Below the pieces are notes generated by a model. It was not told the origin of the DNA and searched no databases. It saw only the letters and a program-made list of their open reading frames with translations. A program made the translations under genes and the position numbers. DNA of 64,000 nucleotides. Source: Cenococcum geophilum 1.58 (taxonomy: Eukaryota > Ascomycota > Dothideomycetes > Gloniales > Gloniaceae). This document shows positions 36,121 through 46,879 of the stretch, in pieces (position 1 is the stretch's first letter; each line of letters starts with the position of its first letter). The DNA lies in NCBI GenBank assembly GCA_001692895.1, contig KV748209.1:992001-1056000 (forward strand). Direction: 5' to 3'.

Positions 36121-38998
36121 TATAAATTTAGGTATCGTCCTTGAATTCCTTTAAGGGTTTAAGGCTTTACTACTAGCTCCTTTAGGTCCTATGGGCCTCT
36201 ACTTTTCCTAACTATTGGCTATTTAATCCTATTGCATTTAGCTTATTCTTTAGCTAATGCCTAGTTCGTTTTTTTATCCTTAATATACTATAGACACGTA
36301 TTCTCTAAACATTCCTACTACTATTGTCCGTCTAAGTATTCTTCCGTAAGGAATCTTCCTAGTTAAAGTATTAGGTCTCCTAACTTCTAAACTTCCGTTA
36401 AATGCTATCTATATATATATCTAGTATTCCTATATTATCGCTTCTCTGGCGCCTAATATATCCTTATAGGGTATTTCCAATTCTTTTCTTTTGGGTTTTT
36501 GTGTATCTTGTATATATTATCCACGTATATAATCTATAATAGCGTATAGTGCGCTAGGTGCTTTAGGTTAACTCTTAACTTATCTTTATCCTTAAGTTTA
36601 AACCTTTANNNNNNNNNNNNNNNNNNNNNNNNNNNNNNNNNNNGTACNAAGANGCGTCTNTNNCTTCTCTAGTCCTCTAATTATTNCTCTANATCNTTTA
36701 ACGTTATAATTAAGGCTCCTTTAATATAAGTTATAGCCTTTTCTATAATTAAGTGGTCCTAGATAACTCGTTTATCTAACTATATATAAAAATCTTCCTA
36801 CTTATTATTATGTCGTTGCCTATACTACTTTTAGTATAGCTGTTAGAGTATATACGGTTTATCCGTAAGGAAGTATCTTCTTATTACTATATTATAATAG
36901 CTTTTTATATATCGTTCCTTAAACCTAGTAGGGATCCCTAAATTCTCTTTATTTTCTAGTTCGGTAAGCTATTTAGCTCTTAGTGTGCCTACCCTAGGCC
37001 TATTAGTAATTCTTTATATAGGTTCTCTGTCCCTTATACGTCCTAGTATACTAAATCTCTTATCTAGTTTCTGTTCTTACTATGCAATAATTTTTTGTCT
37101 AAATTCTTCTATGGTTTCTTTTGGTTTACGTCTTGTAAATAGATCCTTAAAGTTATCTTACTTTTTAATCTTAGTATTGGTATTCTAATCCTGTTGCTAA
37201 GCCTTGCTTGCGATTTCTTTAACGGTCCTTATTCTGTTATTAAAATCTTAGTTCTATAGGATTCTTAATCCTAAGCTTGCTTCTATTTTAAGCTTTACTC
37301 CAGCCTTAGTCTAATTAGGCTTCTTTAGTGTTCTTATCTTGTCTTAAGAGTCTTGTGTCTTTAGGAAACTTTATCCTAAGCTTATTTATATATTGCTAAA
37401 CTAAGCTATTACTCTACTTTATTAGTTATTATCTATTATAGGTCCTTAAGCTTGCCTTATCTTATCTTAAGAGTCTTAGGTTTTTAGCCTTTTGCCTTTA
37501 TTAAGTGCTAAAGTAGTTTACTATCCTTCTTCTCTTACGTCTTGTAAAGTAATAGATATCGTGTCTAGTAGGGTCTTGATCCCTACTAATGTTCCTTATT
37601 CTATAGCGGAATTATCCTCTACCTCTATTATAACATCTTTAAGGTCTATATGCTCCTAGTAAGCTGCTTTTATTACCTTATTATTACTAAATGTTTTACT
37701 TATATTAAATTTATTATCCTTAATATCCGATTTATAAACTAGTTTATTAGTTCCTCTAAACTTTAATAATTTTTAGCTCTTATGGCTAATAGCTTGCGCT
37801 ATACTTAGCATCTTTATAAATTTGGTATGCGTTATTATAACAAAACGCGAAACTCCTAATTAAACATTCTTTTATTCCTTGCAGTATATTATTGTCCCTT
37901 TATACGTATATATCGTCTGCTAGTCTTATTCCTTTTACTATATAGTAATTCTAACTACTTCTATAGTCTTTAACGTAATAACCCTATTTTCCGCAATTTA
38001 TGTAAGCTCCTTCTTTAAACTATTTTTTTTGCTATAGAGTCCGCCTGAACGTCTTCTGCTATTAAGATCCCTAGTTTAGCCTTTGCTCTTTAGACCTTTA
38101 ATTACTTAATCCTTGTCCTCTAGGTTTCTATAATTTCTTATTCCACTTTTTAGATTCTTTAGTACTACTTAGGTCTATTAGCTTTGCGCTATACTATAGT
38201 TTTTAACTTTATTATTACGTGCCCTACGCCTCATATAACTGTAGAACTCTATTCTAACCCTTCTTAGTCTGCTCTCTTTGGTAGATCCTATTATTAATTT
38301 TAATTACTTAATTAATTAAATCCCTAAGAGTATCCGTATCTTCTATTAGGATAATTACGTCCTAGACTTTTACTTTAAGTCCTTGCTTATACTGTGCTAT
38401 AAGCGCTTTATCGTTCTATTTAACTTATATTGCTAACGTTTAAAATCATATCGTGTACTTAATTACTAAAGTTCTTTATATTAGGTTTTAGAGCTTTTTT
38501 TCTACCATAGTGGTTACTTCTAGGTCTCTAAATATTTGCGTTAATTATTCTATAAACCCGTTTTAACTTAAGAATATATACTATACCTCCTAGTTAGTGG
38601 TTGTTATACTGTGTTCCTATACCTCCGTAAGGTAAGATTTAAACTACTTAAGTGCCCTTCTCATTAAGAATAATTCTGCGTAAGTGACTTAATCTATAGG
38701 CGTTTCTAGCTTTACTCCTTTCTGTATAACCTTAAAGTGTATTTATATAAGGAATCCCTTAAGCTTTAACTTCTCTCCTAAGAATTGCTTAATTAAGGGT
38801 AACTTAACCTTAGCTGCTCCGATTCCATTAATCCTTTCTTTAAATATCCTATTATTATTTATTAATTAATTAACCATTTCTTGTAGTTGTTTAATAGTAA
38901 CTAGTTGCGAGTCAGTATCTACTATACTGGTGTTATTACCTGTCCTTAAGGTAGTCGCCGCTATAGACGCCGTTGTGGCTGCTACTTTTAGTGGCATA
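36121..38998 (-). pseudogene. gag and linker region of Gypsy E
   Basis: Gag starts with ATG at 38998 on the minus strand (MPLK). The zinc knuckle relic GAYINCGKIGYY lies at about 37975-38022. The linker mirrors 26900-28650 of G. A run of undetermined bases at 36609-36643 and scattered N to 36696 mark poor assembly. Confidence 0.68.
36609..36696. other. Assembly gap and low-quality bases
   Basis: 35 consecutive N followed by scattered N. The gap falls in the linker region of element E; the homologous part of element G (about 28080-28170) shows no extra gene there. Confidence 0.95.
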
Positions 38999-39038
38999 TT
39001 ATTCGACTTTGTTAATACTATAACCTTAGTAGTAAATA

Positions 39039-39460
39039 TGTAATGAAGCCTTATAGTAGGAACTACGGTCGACTTATTAATAGGCTAGGTATATAGGTAA
39101 GCAAGAAGTTAACAATATAATAATAACTAGTAGAGTGGTTGCCTAATAGATTAACTCTAATTATATTCTAAGATTTACTATAAGGAGAGAAGGACTATTT
39201 AGGTAAGGACTGTAGCCCTTTAAATACATAACCGTATTCCTAAGAAATCCTTCTTATACGTAAAGTGCGTCTTGTATATAAGGTACGTGAGTTCCTTCTA
39301 TCCCTCTCGTTTAATACGTAGCACGGTATATGACCTTAGTTACTATCCCTTATTACATAGTTCTATTAGCTTTATTCTGGACTATGCCTTAATTAACCAA
39401 CTAGCTGCTTCCGACTCCTCTCCTAGTAGTCATAACATCGTACTTAAAGCGTCCGTAATA
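39039..39460 (-). repeat. 5' LTR of Gypsy E (right)
   Basis: 422 bp, TGTAATGAAGCC to GTCCGTAATA, followed by TSD ACCCC. Confidence 0.88.
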
Positions 39461-39465
39461 ACCCC

Positions 39466-39620
39466 ACTTAGTACCCTATATAGAACTTTATAGGTAGTCC
39501 CTATAAGCTTTAGAAGTTTTATAGCTGTTACCCTAATAAACCTAGACCGCTAAAGTACCTAGATAAGTGGATAGAATACTAGCATAATAAAGATAATAAG
39601 CTACTAGAAGAATATAAGGA
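39466..39620 (+). pseudogene. Chromodomain end of Gypsy A pol
   Basis: Codons continue the chromodomain after element E: ACT TAG TAC CCT gives T-stop-Y-P where chromodomain Gypsy pol has Thr-Trp-Tyr-Pro, so TGG became TAG. A short charged tail (NKDNKLLEEYKDKN) ends the reading frame near 39630. Confidence 0.75.
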
Positions 39621-39632
39621 CAAAAACACCCA

Positions 39633-39713
39633 AGAAATTTCTTAGTCACGTAAGGTCTTAAGATATCTAGGAACTTTAACCGGCGGTTAAAGTTGTCTAA
39701 TTAGTTAGATTCT
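39633..39713 (+). repeat. Shared 3' stem-loop module, Gypsy A copy
   Basis: About 80% or better match to 8535-8613 of Copia 1 over the full length. Dyad at 39672-39694 with perfect 11-bp arms AACTTTAACCG and CGGTTAAAGTT, then TCTAA/TTAGA hairpin. It lies between the chromodomain and the polypurine tract at 39759. Confidence 0.78.
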
Positions 39714-39772
39714 CTTACTAAGACTTTTAGTAGCAAAGCCTAAGGGCAGGCTTTTTTGGAGGGGGGGGGTAA

Positions 39773-39976
39773 TGTTACGGCACTGGTAGAACTTAGTAGA
39801 ACTTTATGGTTACGTAACTAGAGGACTATATAAAAGAACCCTTCTTCGACTAGTGCTTCTCTCCTTCTCCTTTCCTTTCTTTAGCTTTAGATTCTCGTTT
39901 ATAGACAATCCAATTATATAGGCTTGCACACGTCCTTCTTGCTATGCTTATATCTCGATTGACTAAGTCGCTAATA
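39773..39976 (+). repeat. 3' LTR of Gypsy A
   Basis: 204 bp, TGTTACGGCACTGG to GTCGCTAATA, same length as the 5' LTR, preceded by a G-rich polypurine tract and followed by TSD CTAAG. Confidence 0.9.
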
Positions 39977-39981
39977 CTAAG

Positions 39982-40800
39982 TAGCTTAGTAGCTGCTCCT
40001 CTTAGGTCCCCCTTAAATAATTTATTTTTTAGCGATTCTTTCTTATTAATGCTTCCTAATCTAATTTCTTTTAATACTTTATTACCTTTCTTATAGCGTT
40101 TTTTAGATTCTATAGTGGCTTTTAGGTAGTTTTATTATTAATATCCTTATCCCTTGCAACGCCGACTTGCGTCCATCTGTTATCGATAAGAATCGACTAA
40201 TAGAATCAGTCAAATCAAAATCATCAATGTGGAAAGGATTAAAATTAGGTAGCGGCCAGGGCTTCGGGGAGGGGTTCTTTTGCGACGCAATTTGGTTAAA
40301 CATTATATTAAGTCGGCTCAACAAAGTCTATATCGTTAGAAGTACGTTTGGAAGGCATGGTTAATCGTAACATAGACATTGTACGCGTTGTTTTGATTTG
40401 GTGTTCTCGCACGGACCATTTGCAGATGGACGCCGGCGTTGCAAGGGATAACTAACGATCTTTAAAACTTATTATTTGTCTTCCTTTTATCCTCTATATG
40501 TGTCTACTTTATAAACTAGTAGCTTAATATTCCTATATACTAGCTCTAGTATTATAATATACTATATAGAGTAAACCTTTATCTTAGCTAGTAAGTCTAA
40601 CTTAAATATAACTAGTAAAATCTTTTATTTAATTTTAAAAGGTCCTAGTTTAATATAATTTAATTTCTTACTTAGTTATTAACTCTTAAATTTTTTATAT
40701 AATAGCTATACCTTATCCCCCTCCTTAAGATCTAGTTTCTTAGATCTCTTAACATTATAGTACTTTTTTTAAATTCTTTTTTATACTAGTTTTACTAATT
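39982..40800 (-). pseudogene. Chromodomain and integrase C-terminus of Gypsy F
   Basis: Pieces 39982-40149 and 40451-40800 align with 23800-24330 of element E. They are split by a MITE at 40150 and stopped by retroposon copy 2 at 40801. Confidence 0.65.
40150..40448. mobile_element. TA-flanked MITE, about 299 bp
   Basis: Terminal inverted repeats start TCCCTTGCAACGCCG and continue GCGTCCATCTG, with a 4-bp extra in the left arm. TA dinucleotides flank both ends, as for Tc1/mariner/pogo elements. It is GC-rich and hardly RIP-mutated next to its host, fitting an insert below the RIP length threshold or a late arrival. Short open frames on both strands are not supported as genes. Confidence 0.82.
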
Positions 40801-41843
40801 TAATATTACTATTAATTCTTAATTAACGTCTAATACGGTCCCAATTAAGGTCTATATAGACTACTGCCATAATATAGGTATTAAAAACGTCTAAGGCAAA
40901 CGTAAGCGGTAATACAGAGTATACCCCTTTAGGTAGTGCGTCCGTACTATATTAATAGGAGGAAAAATACTATTAGGTCGCAGCTTTAAAACTCCTATAT
41001 AAAAGTGTTCTAATTGCCTATTTTACCCTATCTACTACTTATACTATACTTCCTTTTAAATTTATAAGTGCTATAAGAACAATATAATCCTACCCCCGCT
41101 CCTATATATCTATACGCCTATAGCCCTCCTACTTATAGTATACTTTCTACCCTAAAGAAATAGTAGGATAAATATAGATCTAAATCTAGGTATTTTGTCC
41201 TAGGGCCCTAACCTAAGTCCCCTATCCCTTCCCCTGGTGTATTTCGTCCTACTATTATTAATAAGGGCTGGCCAATAGAATTAATAGTATTAAGGCTCTG
41301 TGACTATACGCGCACTTTTAATTCTGGTGTTCGCGCACAGTTTAACTCTCGTAGGACGTCACCAGGGGAAGAGATATATACCCTAAGCTAAAGGTATAGA
41401 GGAAGACGGAATACTACGCGATAAGTCTAGGCTATTAAGTAAAGTAGGGAATAAGAGGCTTATTATAGGCTTCCTAGGGCGTATATAGTTTATTCGGTTG
41501 CTATATACGGCTTATTTAGTTATTAGGCTATATAGGTATTTATATAGAAAGAAGGGGGGGCGCTAGATATAGATGCCGTGGTTTAAGTAGTATTTTTAAT
41601 ATATAAACGTGGCCGAGACTAGATATAATAGTCGTTTTTAAAGCTTCTGTTAAGGCTTACTCTCCTAGCAAAAATATTCTCCACGCTACTACTACCTTAT
41701 AGCGCCGGCGCGCTGCTATATATGCGTCTCTGCGTTTACTCTAGTAGTCTATTAGCACGATCCTAATAGAACGCCAATAGCTATATGCTAGGTTCCTAGG
41801 CTCTACTACGTAGAGGTATAAAGGCCGATTTTTATAAAGCCAT
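40801..41843 (-). mobile_element. Non-coding retroposon, copy 2, minus strand
   Basis: 1043 bp including a 150-bp MITE. Flanked by an 11-bp duplication, TTTTACTAATT (40790-40800) and TTTTGCTAATT (41844-41854), one transition apart. Its minus strand begins GGCTTTATAAAAATCGG and matches the start of copy 1 (CTACGTAGTAG against GTACGTGGTGA; AACGCAGAGACG identical). Its end at 40801 has the same GTTAATTAA-GAA plus TTA-type tail. No ORF. Confidence 0.7.
41225..41374. mobile_element. 150-bp TA-flanked MITE inside retroposon copy 2
   Basis: Ends TCCCTTCCCCTGGTG and CACCAGGGGAAGAGA are inverted repeats, with CGTCCTAC/GTAGGACG further in, and TA on both sides. A subterminal GGTGTTCGCGCAC motif resembles GGTGTTCTCGCAC in the 40150 MITE. 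Confidence 0.75.
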
Positions 41844-41854
41844 TTTTGCTAATT

Positions 41855-44460
41855 AATAAGGTCTATATAAAGATTTATTAACGTCTCTATTCTTTACTTA
41901 GCTATACTACTTATTTTCTTTATATATTATAACAATAATAATATCCTTAGCTTATATACATAATTCACCTTAAATAGTAATATTCCTATTCCTTCTTATA
42001 ATGTTATATTATATATAAACTATATAACTAGTAATAGTAATACCTAATTATTCTATACGTAATTAAGGTAATGCCTTAGATACTATTCTAGTGTCTAATT
42101 TAATCTTTCTATCTATAAATAGTATATCGTTACTATTACTGCGCAAACCCCTTATTCTACTAAAAATGCCTCCTAGAATGCTGCTATAAATCTTAGGTCT
42201 TTATTTAATATAATTTTACTTAATACTCTATGTCTTATAAACACTTCCTTAATATAGATTCTAGTTATATCTTCTACTAAGATTTCGTCTATATATGCTA
42301 TAAAGTAGCCCTACTTAGTTAATTTGACTACTATTATTAGGATTATATTATGCTTCTATCCGGTAATAGGATCTTTTAATTTTAGCAACTTTATAATAAA
42401 GTCTTATAATATAACCTCCTATAGTCTTTCTAGTATTTTAATAGGTTATAGCCCTCTATATAGCTTATACCTTATTAGTTTATTTCTTTAGCAATCTAGA
42501 TATTCTTTTACAACTTATCTTGCTAGTCTTTAGATTCCTTAAATAATATACTCCTTCTAAAATCTTAACACTAAGCCTATAGCTCCGTTATATCCCTATA
42601 TAATTCCCTTATATAATTCTTTAATAAATTCTTCCGTAATTTCCCTTAGGATATATATAGTTTTTTAGTGCTTATATTACTTTAAGTCTAGATTCTTACT
42701 TTTTAGGAACTTATAGATCTGTCCTTTTTAGGTTAATATAGTTTTTAGATAATTATACCTAATTAATCTATCTTTATCTTTTTATAAAATTGTCCCTAAC
42801 AGCTTTTTATTATTCTATAGCTCTATCTTTCTACTAAGTGTATCTACTCTTATATTTTTAGTACCCTTAATATAATAAATTTTAAAATAGTATTCTGTAA
42901 GTATTTCTACCTATTTAACTTATTTATAATTTAGTTCCTTTATTAATAGGAACCCTATTAAGTTCTTATAATCCGTTTTAACTATAAATAGTTTTTCTAT
43001 ACCTTATAACGCTTTCTATTCCTTAAGTGCTATAACTATATCTAATAACTCCTTATTATAGATATTATAGTTTAGTTCTAATAGTATTATCTTTCAACTA
43101 TAGTATACTACTAGGTGCTATACGTCCTAATACATCTATTTTAAACACTGTCTCCAGTACTAGTTAGTAGATTTTAAGAATTAAATCCTAGGTAAATAGC
43201 TCCGTAAGTTCCTTAAACAGCTTCTTATACTTATTACCCTATATCTAGAGTTCCTCTTTCTTTATTAGTCTTATAAATAGCTTAATATTTTTTAACCACT
43301 ATACTATAAACCTTCTATAGTAGTTATAAAACCCTAGAAACAATCTTAACCATATAACGTTCTTTAGTTCTTACTAACTAACTATAGCTTTAACTTTCTT
43401 TGGGTCTATACTAATATAACTTAGTTTAATAATAAATCTAATAAAATTAGTCTTCCTTATAAAGAACTCGCATTTTTTAATTATTACTAGTACCTATTTT
43501 TCTTATAGTATCTTTTTAATATATTTTACGTATTCTCCGTATTCTCCCTTAATTATTAAGTAGATAATAATATTGTTAAGGTATACTATAATAAACCTAT
43601 TAAATTATTCTCTTAATATATTATTAATTTGCTTTTAGAATATTACTAGTATATTTATAAACCCGAATTATATAACTAATAGCTTATATAGTTCTTCTTT
43701 TAACCTAAAGGCTGCCTTTTATTTATTACCTTCTATAATTCTAATTTAATAATACGCCTATCTTAAATCTGTTTTTATAAGGATTTATATATTACTAATC
43801 CTATTTTAGATTTTGCTTATTAAGGGTAAAGGATGCCTAACCTTTCTTATAATGCTATTTAATTGTCTATAGTTAATATATAGCCTAAGTTTTCTATTTT
43901 TCTTTAGTACGAATAATATTAGATATCCTGCTAATAATTGCGATAATTAAATATATCTCTTTTATAAGTTTTCCTAGATAAACTCTTCTTAAGTTAGCTT
44001 ATAGATTAAAAAAACTTTAAACTTATTCCTAGTTCTAACTCTATTTTATAGTCCTATACTATATACTCTAATAGATTTTTACTTTCTAGGCTCTATAGTT
44101 TCTTACTATACTAATAGTATTTCTTTAGTATATAAATTAAGCCTTGCTTAGTCTCCTTATATATTACTTTAACTTAGTACTATACTATCTTAATTTATTA
44201 TTACATCTTATATTAACCTAATCTATAACCTAATTAATCCTTAGATTGTATTCCTATAACTAAGACATCCCTAAAACTACTTATCTCGCCCTAATAGTTA
44301 GATATTAAAAGATATTATAATTAGTCTTCCTTTAATAGTTATTTAAATATGTCCTATTTTAAGATTAATAATATCTCCTCTATAGGCTATTAGATTTCCT
44401 AAAATTATAACTAGTAGATAAGAGTACTCCTTCTATCTATAAGGTAGTCCTATTCTTTTA
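41855..44460 (-). pseudogene. Integrase, RNase H, RT and protease relic of Gypsy F
   Basis: It aligns in order with 24340-25168 and then 34121-36060 of element E on the minus strand and ends abruptly in the protease region. It is more degraded than E or G, with long TA-only stretches. Confidence 0.72.
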
Positions 44461-44548
44461 GTAAAGGTTTTAATATTAATATTAGCTAATTAGATTCCTT
44501 AATATTGTTACTAATCAATATTGGCGAATATTGGCGAATATTGGCGAA
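44461..44548. repeat. Short 10-bp tandem repeat at the target of Copia 2
   Basis: GGCGAATATT is repeated about 3.5 times at 44518-44548 and continues after Copia 2 at 50549 (GCGAATATTGGC). Sequence 44461-44515 is AT-rich with no recognised feature. Confidence 0.6.
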
Positions 44549-44714
44549 TGTCGGGAATGAGGCAAGCGGTCGTTATGTGACGCCGCGGCACTAGCGTGGC
44601 GAGGAGTCTTAAGCTCCTCGCCCTCCCTCATTCCAATCAATAAGCTTTATTAACTAACATCACTGTAACCTACTCGAGTAGTCGTTATTGGTAAGTCACC
44701 CTATGTAACTAATA
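44549..44714 (+). repeat. 5' LTR of Copia 2
   Basis: 166 bp, TGTCGGGAATGAGG to GTAACTAATA. Contains the hairpin CGAGGAG/CTCCTCG at 44599-44619 at the place of the Copia 1 LTR hairpin. Confidence 0.9.
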
Positions 44715-45799
44715 CTAATTAGTGGTTAAATATATAGTCAACTATAAAGCAGCTAGGTTTTCGAACAGAAGAGACAGTCTCGTATAGGGGTGCTATATGC
44801 GCTTATATGGAATGGATCCCGGCGATACTATGCTACCTTAAACTTGCGGAAAACTAGTAACAGAAGTGTTACTGAGTACTAGGAGATACCAAGTTGCGTC
44901 TATTATGTAGAATAACCGCGTTTATAAAGATTTGGTCAAGTACTTTAGGTTAGAAGTGTCACTAAACCTAAAGTCCTAAGTCAATGACCGAAACGCGTCG
45001 AACAACCTTTATTTCCTTATTTTTTTTATCATTAAAAACGCGTCAAAACAACCATCTTAATACCTTTGGTGTACCTTCGTAGACCGCAGAATCACGATTA
45101 CTACCTAATTATACGTTGAACAACCTTTAATAATAGCTATTATGGCGTTAACCTACCCGAAGAAGTATAAGGACGACATTAACCTAGAGATATAGAACAC
45201 CGACATAACTAACCTTAAAGATGTTAATTAGCAAGACTTAAACGGATTTTTATTACACCGTATGGTATACTATAAAGATAGCGAATACAACAACACTATG
45301 CTATAGTACTGTGTAAGGGAGGACTTTATTAGATGGATAAAGGGAATATAGACTCCTATAAAGAAGGATATTATATAAGACTTCCGTAACTTCTTATAGG
45401 AGTATAGAGTTTTTATATCTATAGATGGGGGTATTATTAGAGACAATATTTAGGAGCAGGTTATTAACGTAAAAAAAGAGCACGAATGGACTCTATAAGA
45501 GATTAAGCACTAACTACGCACTATAAGGAAGCTTAACTTACAATGGAATCTAAGTAATATACCTCTAGAGACGAATCTATCTCTGCCTTTAACTCCTCTG
45601 TATCTAATTTAACCCGTAACTTTAACTTTAGATACTATACCCTAACAAGAGCAGGTATAGGATCCTATTGCTTTATAATTTACTAACCTTTAGACTCCAC
45701 CGATTAGACCTATATCCCCACTATAGCCTGTAATGCAACTCCTACCTCCTCTATTTTAATCTTAAATTAGAGGTAATTTAAAATTGCTTATAGAACTTA

Positions 45800-46600
45800 C
45801 GAGGCTCTATTTGGATTAGGAGAAGAAGTTTGGCAGGGAATTATATAATATTCTTAATTCGAAACTATATATCTTTTATAACTATTGCTAGAAGGTAGGA
45901 ATAGAGTCTAATTAATACTATAACGCCTATTCTGTTATGCTTAAGGGCCGAGCTAGTACCTTCTATTATAATTATTTGGTAGGAAAAGAATATAATTTCG
46001 ACCGTATAATATATAAGTTAAGATACTACTTTGAAATAAAAGAGAATAAGTAGTAGTATATATTAGAATAGAGAGAGACTACCTTTTTAAGGATTATTAC
46101 TATAAACCTAGGTGTCCCTTGGCTTAATTGCCTTTAAAAGCTCTTTAATTAACTTTAGATAATTTAGCGTGGTTTATCTAAATTATATTAAGAGGACTTT
46201 AGCCTACGTAATTAAGTTATTAGCGTATACTAAGGCGTTAAAGAATGCAACCTTATTCTCTTTAATCCTGTAAACACTTATAAAGACGTATATACTTAAT
46301 TAAGATCTTCTATTAGCACCGCTCTACGCTTTTAAGAAGTATAGCAATTTAACGCCTAACTTTAACCTACTTTAATCGACCCGCTTAACCAATATAATTA
46401 CAACTAGACTAATTAAATATATAATAGCCGTGGTAGGTAATATAGTAGAGGGTATAATTAACGACTACGAGGTAAAGGTGGAGGTCCTTATAAAGGTTTA
46501 TTTCAAAGTAATTGCTAAAAGAAGTGCTACGTATATAAGAAACCAAATTACTAGTTAACTAAGCATTCTCTTAATAAGCAAAAGGAGGTATATAATAAGT
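45800..46600 (+). pseudogene. gag relic of Copia 2
   Basis: Capsid-like blocks homologous to Copia 1 gag and a degraded zinc knuckle near 46530-46580 (SATYIRN in place of the Cys-rich block). No intact frame. Confidence 0.62.
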
Positions 46601-46879
46601 TTCGCCAGAGTATAAGAAATATTAAAAATTATAAGGTTACTACGGCCTACTTCTAAAGCTTCCTAGTTTAATATAAAGGCGTAAAAGATCTTAAGGGTAA
46701 GGTTAATAAGGCCAAATAGCTCCTTATGGATATAGAAATTAAGGACTACTTACCCAACTAATACTTTACTAAGTATGGTAAGGTAGATGGTATATAAACC
46801 GTTACTATTCTTAATAACTAATCTACGCTCCATTTTACTATGAAGTTAGATATCTTTAATAAGCTAAAGAAGAATTCCG

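Larger units (their letters stand above)
22727..39460 (-). mobile_element. Chromodomain Gypsy element E, minus strand, host of G
   Basis: Two 422-bp LTRs and perfect TSD ACCCC (22722-22726, 39461-39465). Without element G it is about 7.8 kb. CTATCTCCCTCC next to the left LTR is the minus-strand polypurine tract. Gag starts at 38998 on the minus strand; protease, RT, RNase H, integrase and chromodomain follow leftward. It is inserted in the chromodomain codons of Gypsy A. Confidence 0.9.
9437..39976 (+). mobile_element. Chromodomain Gypsy element A, host of four nested insertions
   Basis: Two 204-bp LTRs and a perfect TSD CTAAG (9432-9436, 39977-39981) define a 30.5-kb span. Removing the LINE tail, B, C and E leaves about 6 kb, normal for a Gypsy element. 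Gag, protease, RT, RNase H, integrase and chromodomain can be followed in order, and pol codons rejoin cleanly across each insertion (for example ITY/YLK at B, TIREK/LSYKK at C, NLNP/T at E). GGAGGGGGGGGG at 39759 is the polypurine tract. Stops of RIP type occur throughout. Confidence 0.9.
2286..44460 (-). mobile_element. Gypsy element F, truncated and split by nested insertions
   Basis: The remaining pieces are 2286-2995, 9110-9436, 39982-40149, 40451-40800 and about 41855-44460. They align in order with element E (22727-39460) and share its LTR type and minus-strand direction. The left LTR is the 3' LTR. The opposite LTR and the gag-proximal ~3 kb are missing: homology to E stops near 44460, inside the protease region. 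Flank pairs such as TTTAATCTATC/TCTAATATTAAG rejoin exactly when Copia 1 and Gypsy A are removed. Frames are destroyed by RIP-type changes. This is the oldest large layer of the nest. Confidence 0.8.

Noticed and set aside
40103-40364. Open frames on both strands around 40.2 kb
   Set aside because: They lie in the 299-bp MITE with inverted ends and TA flanks.
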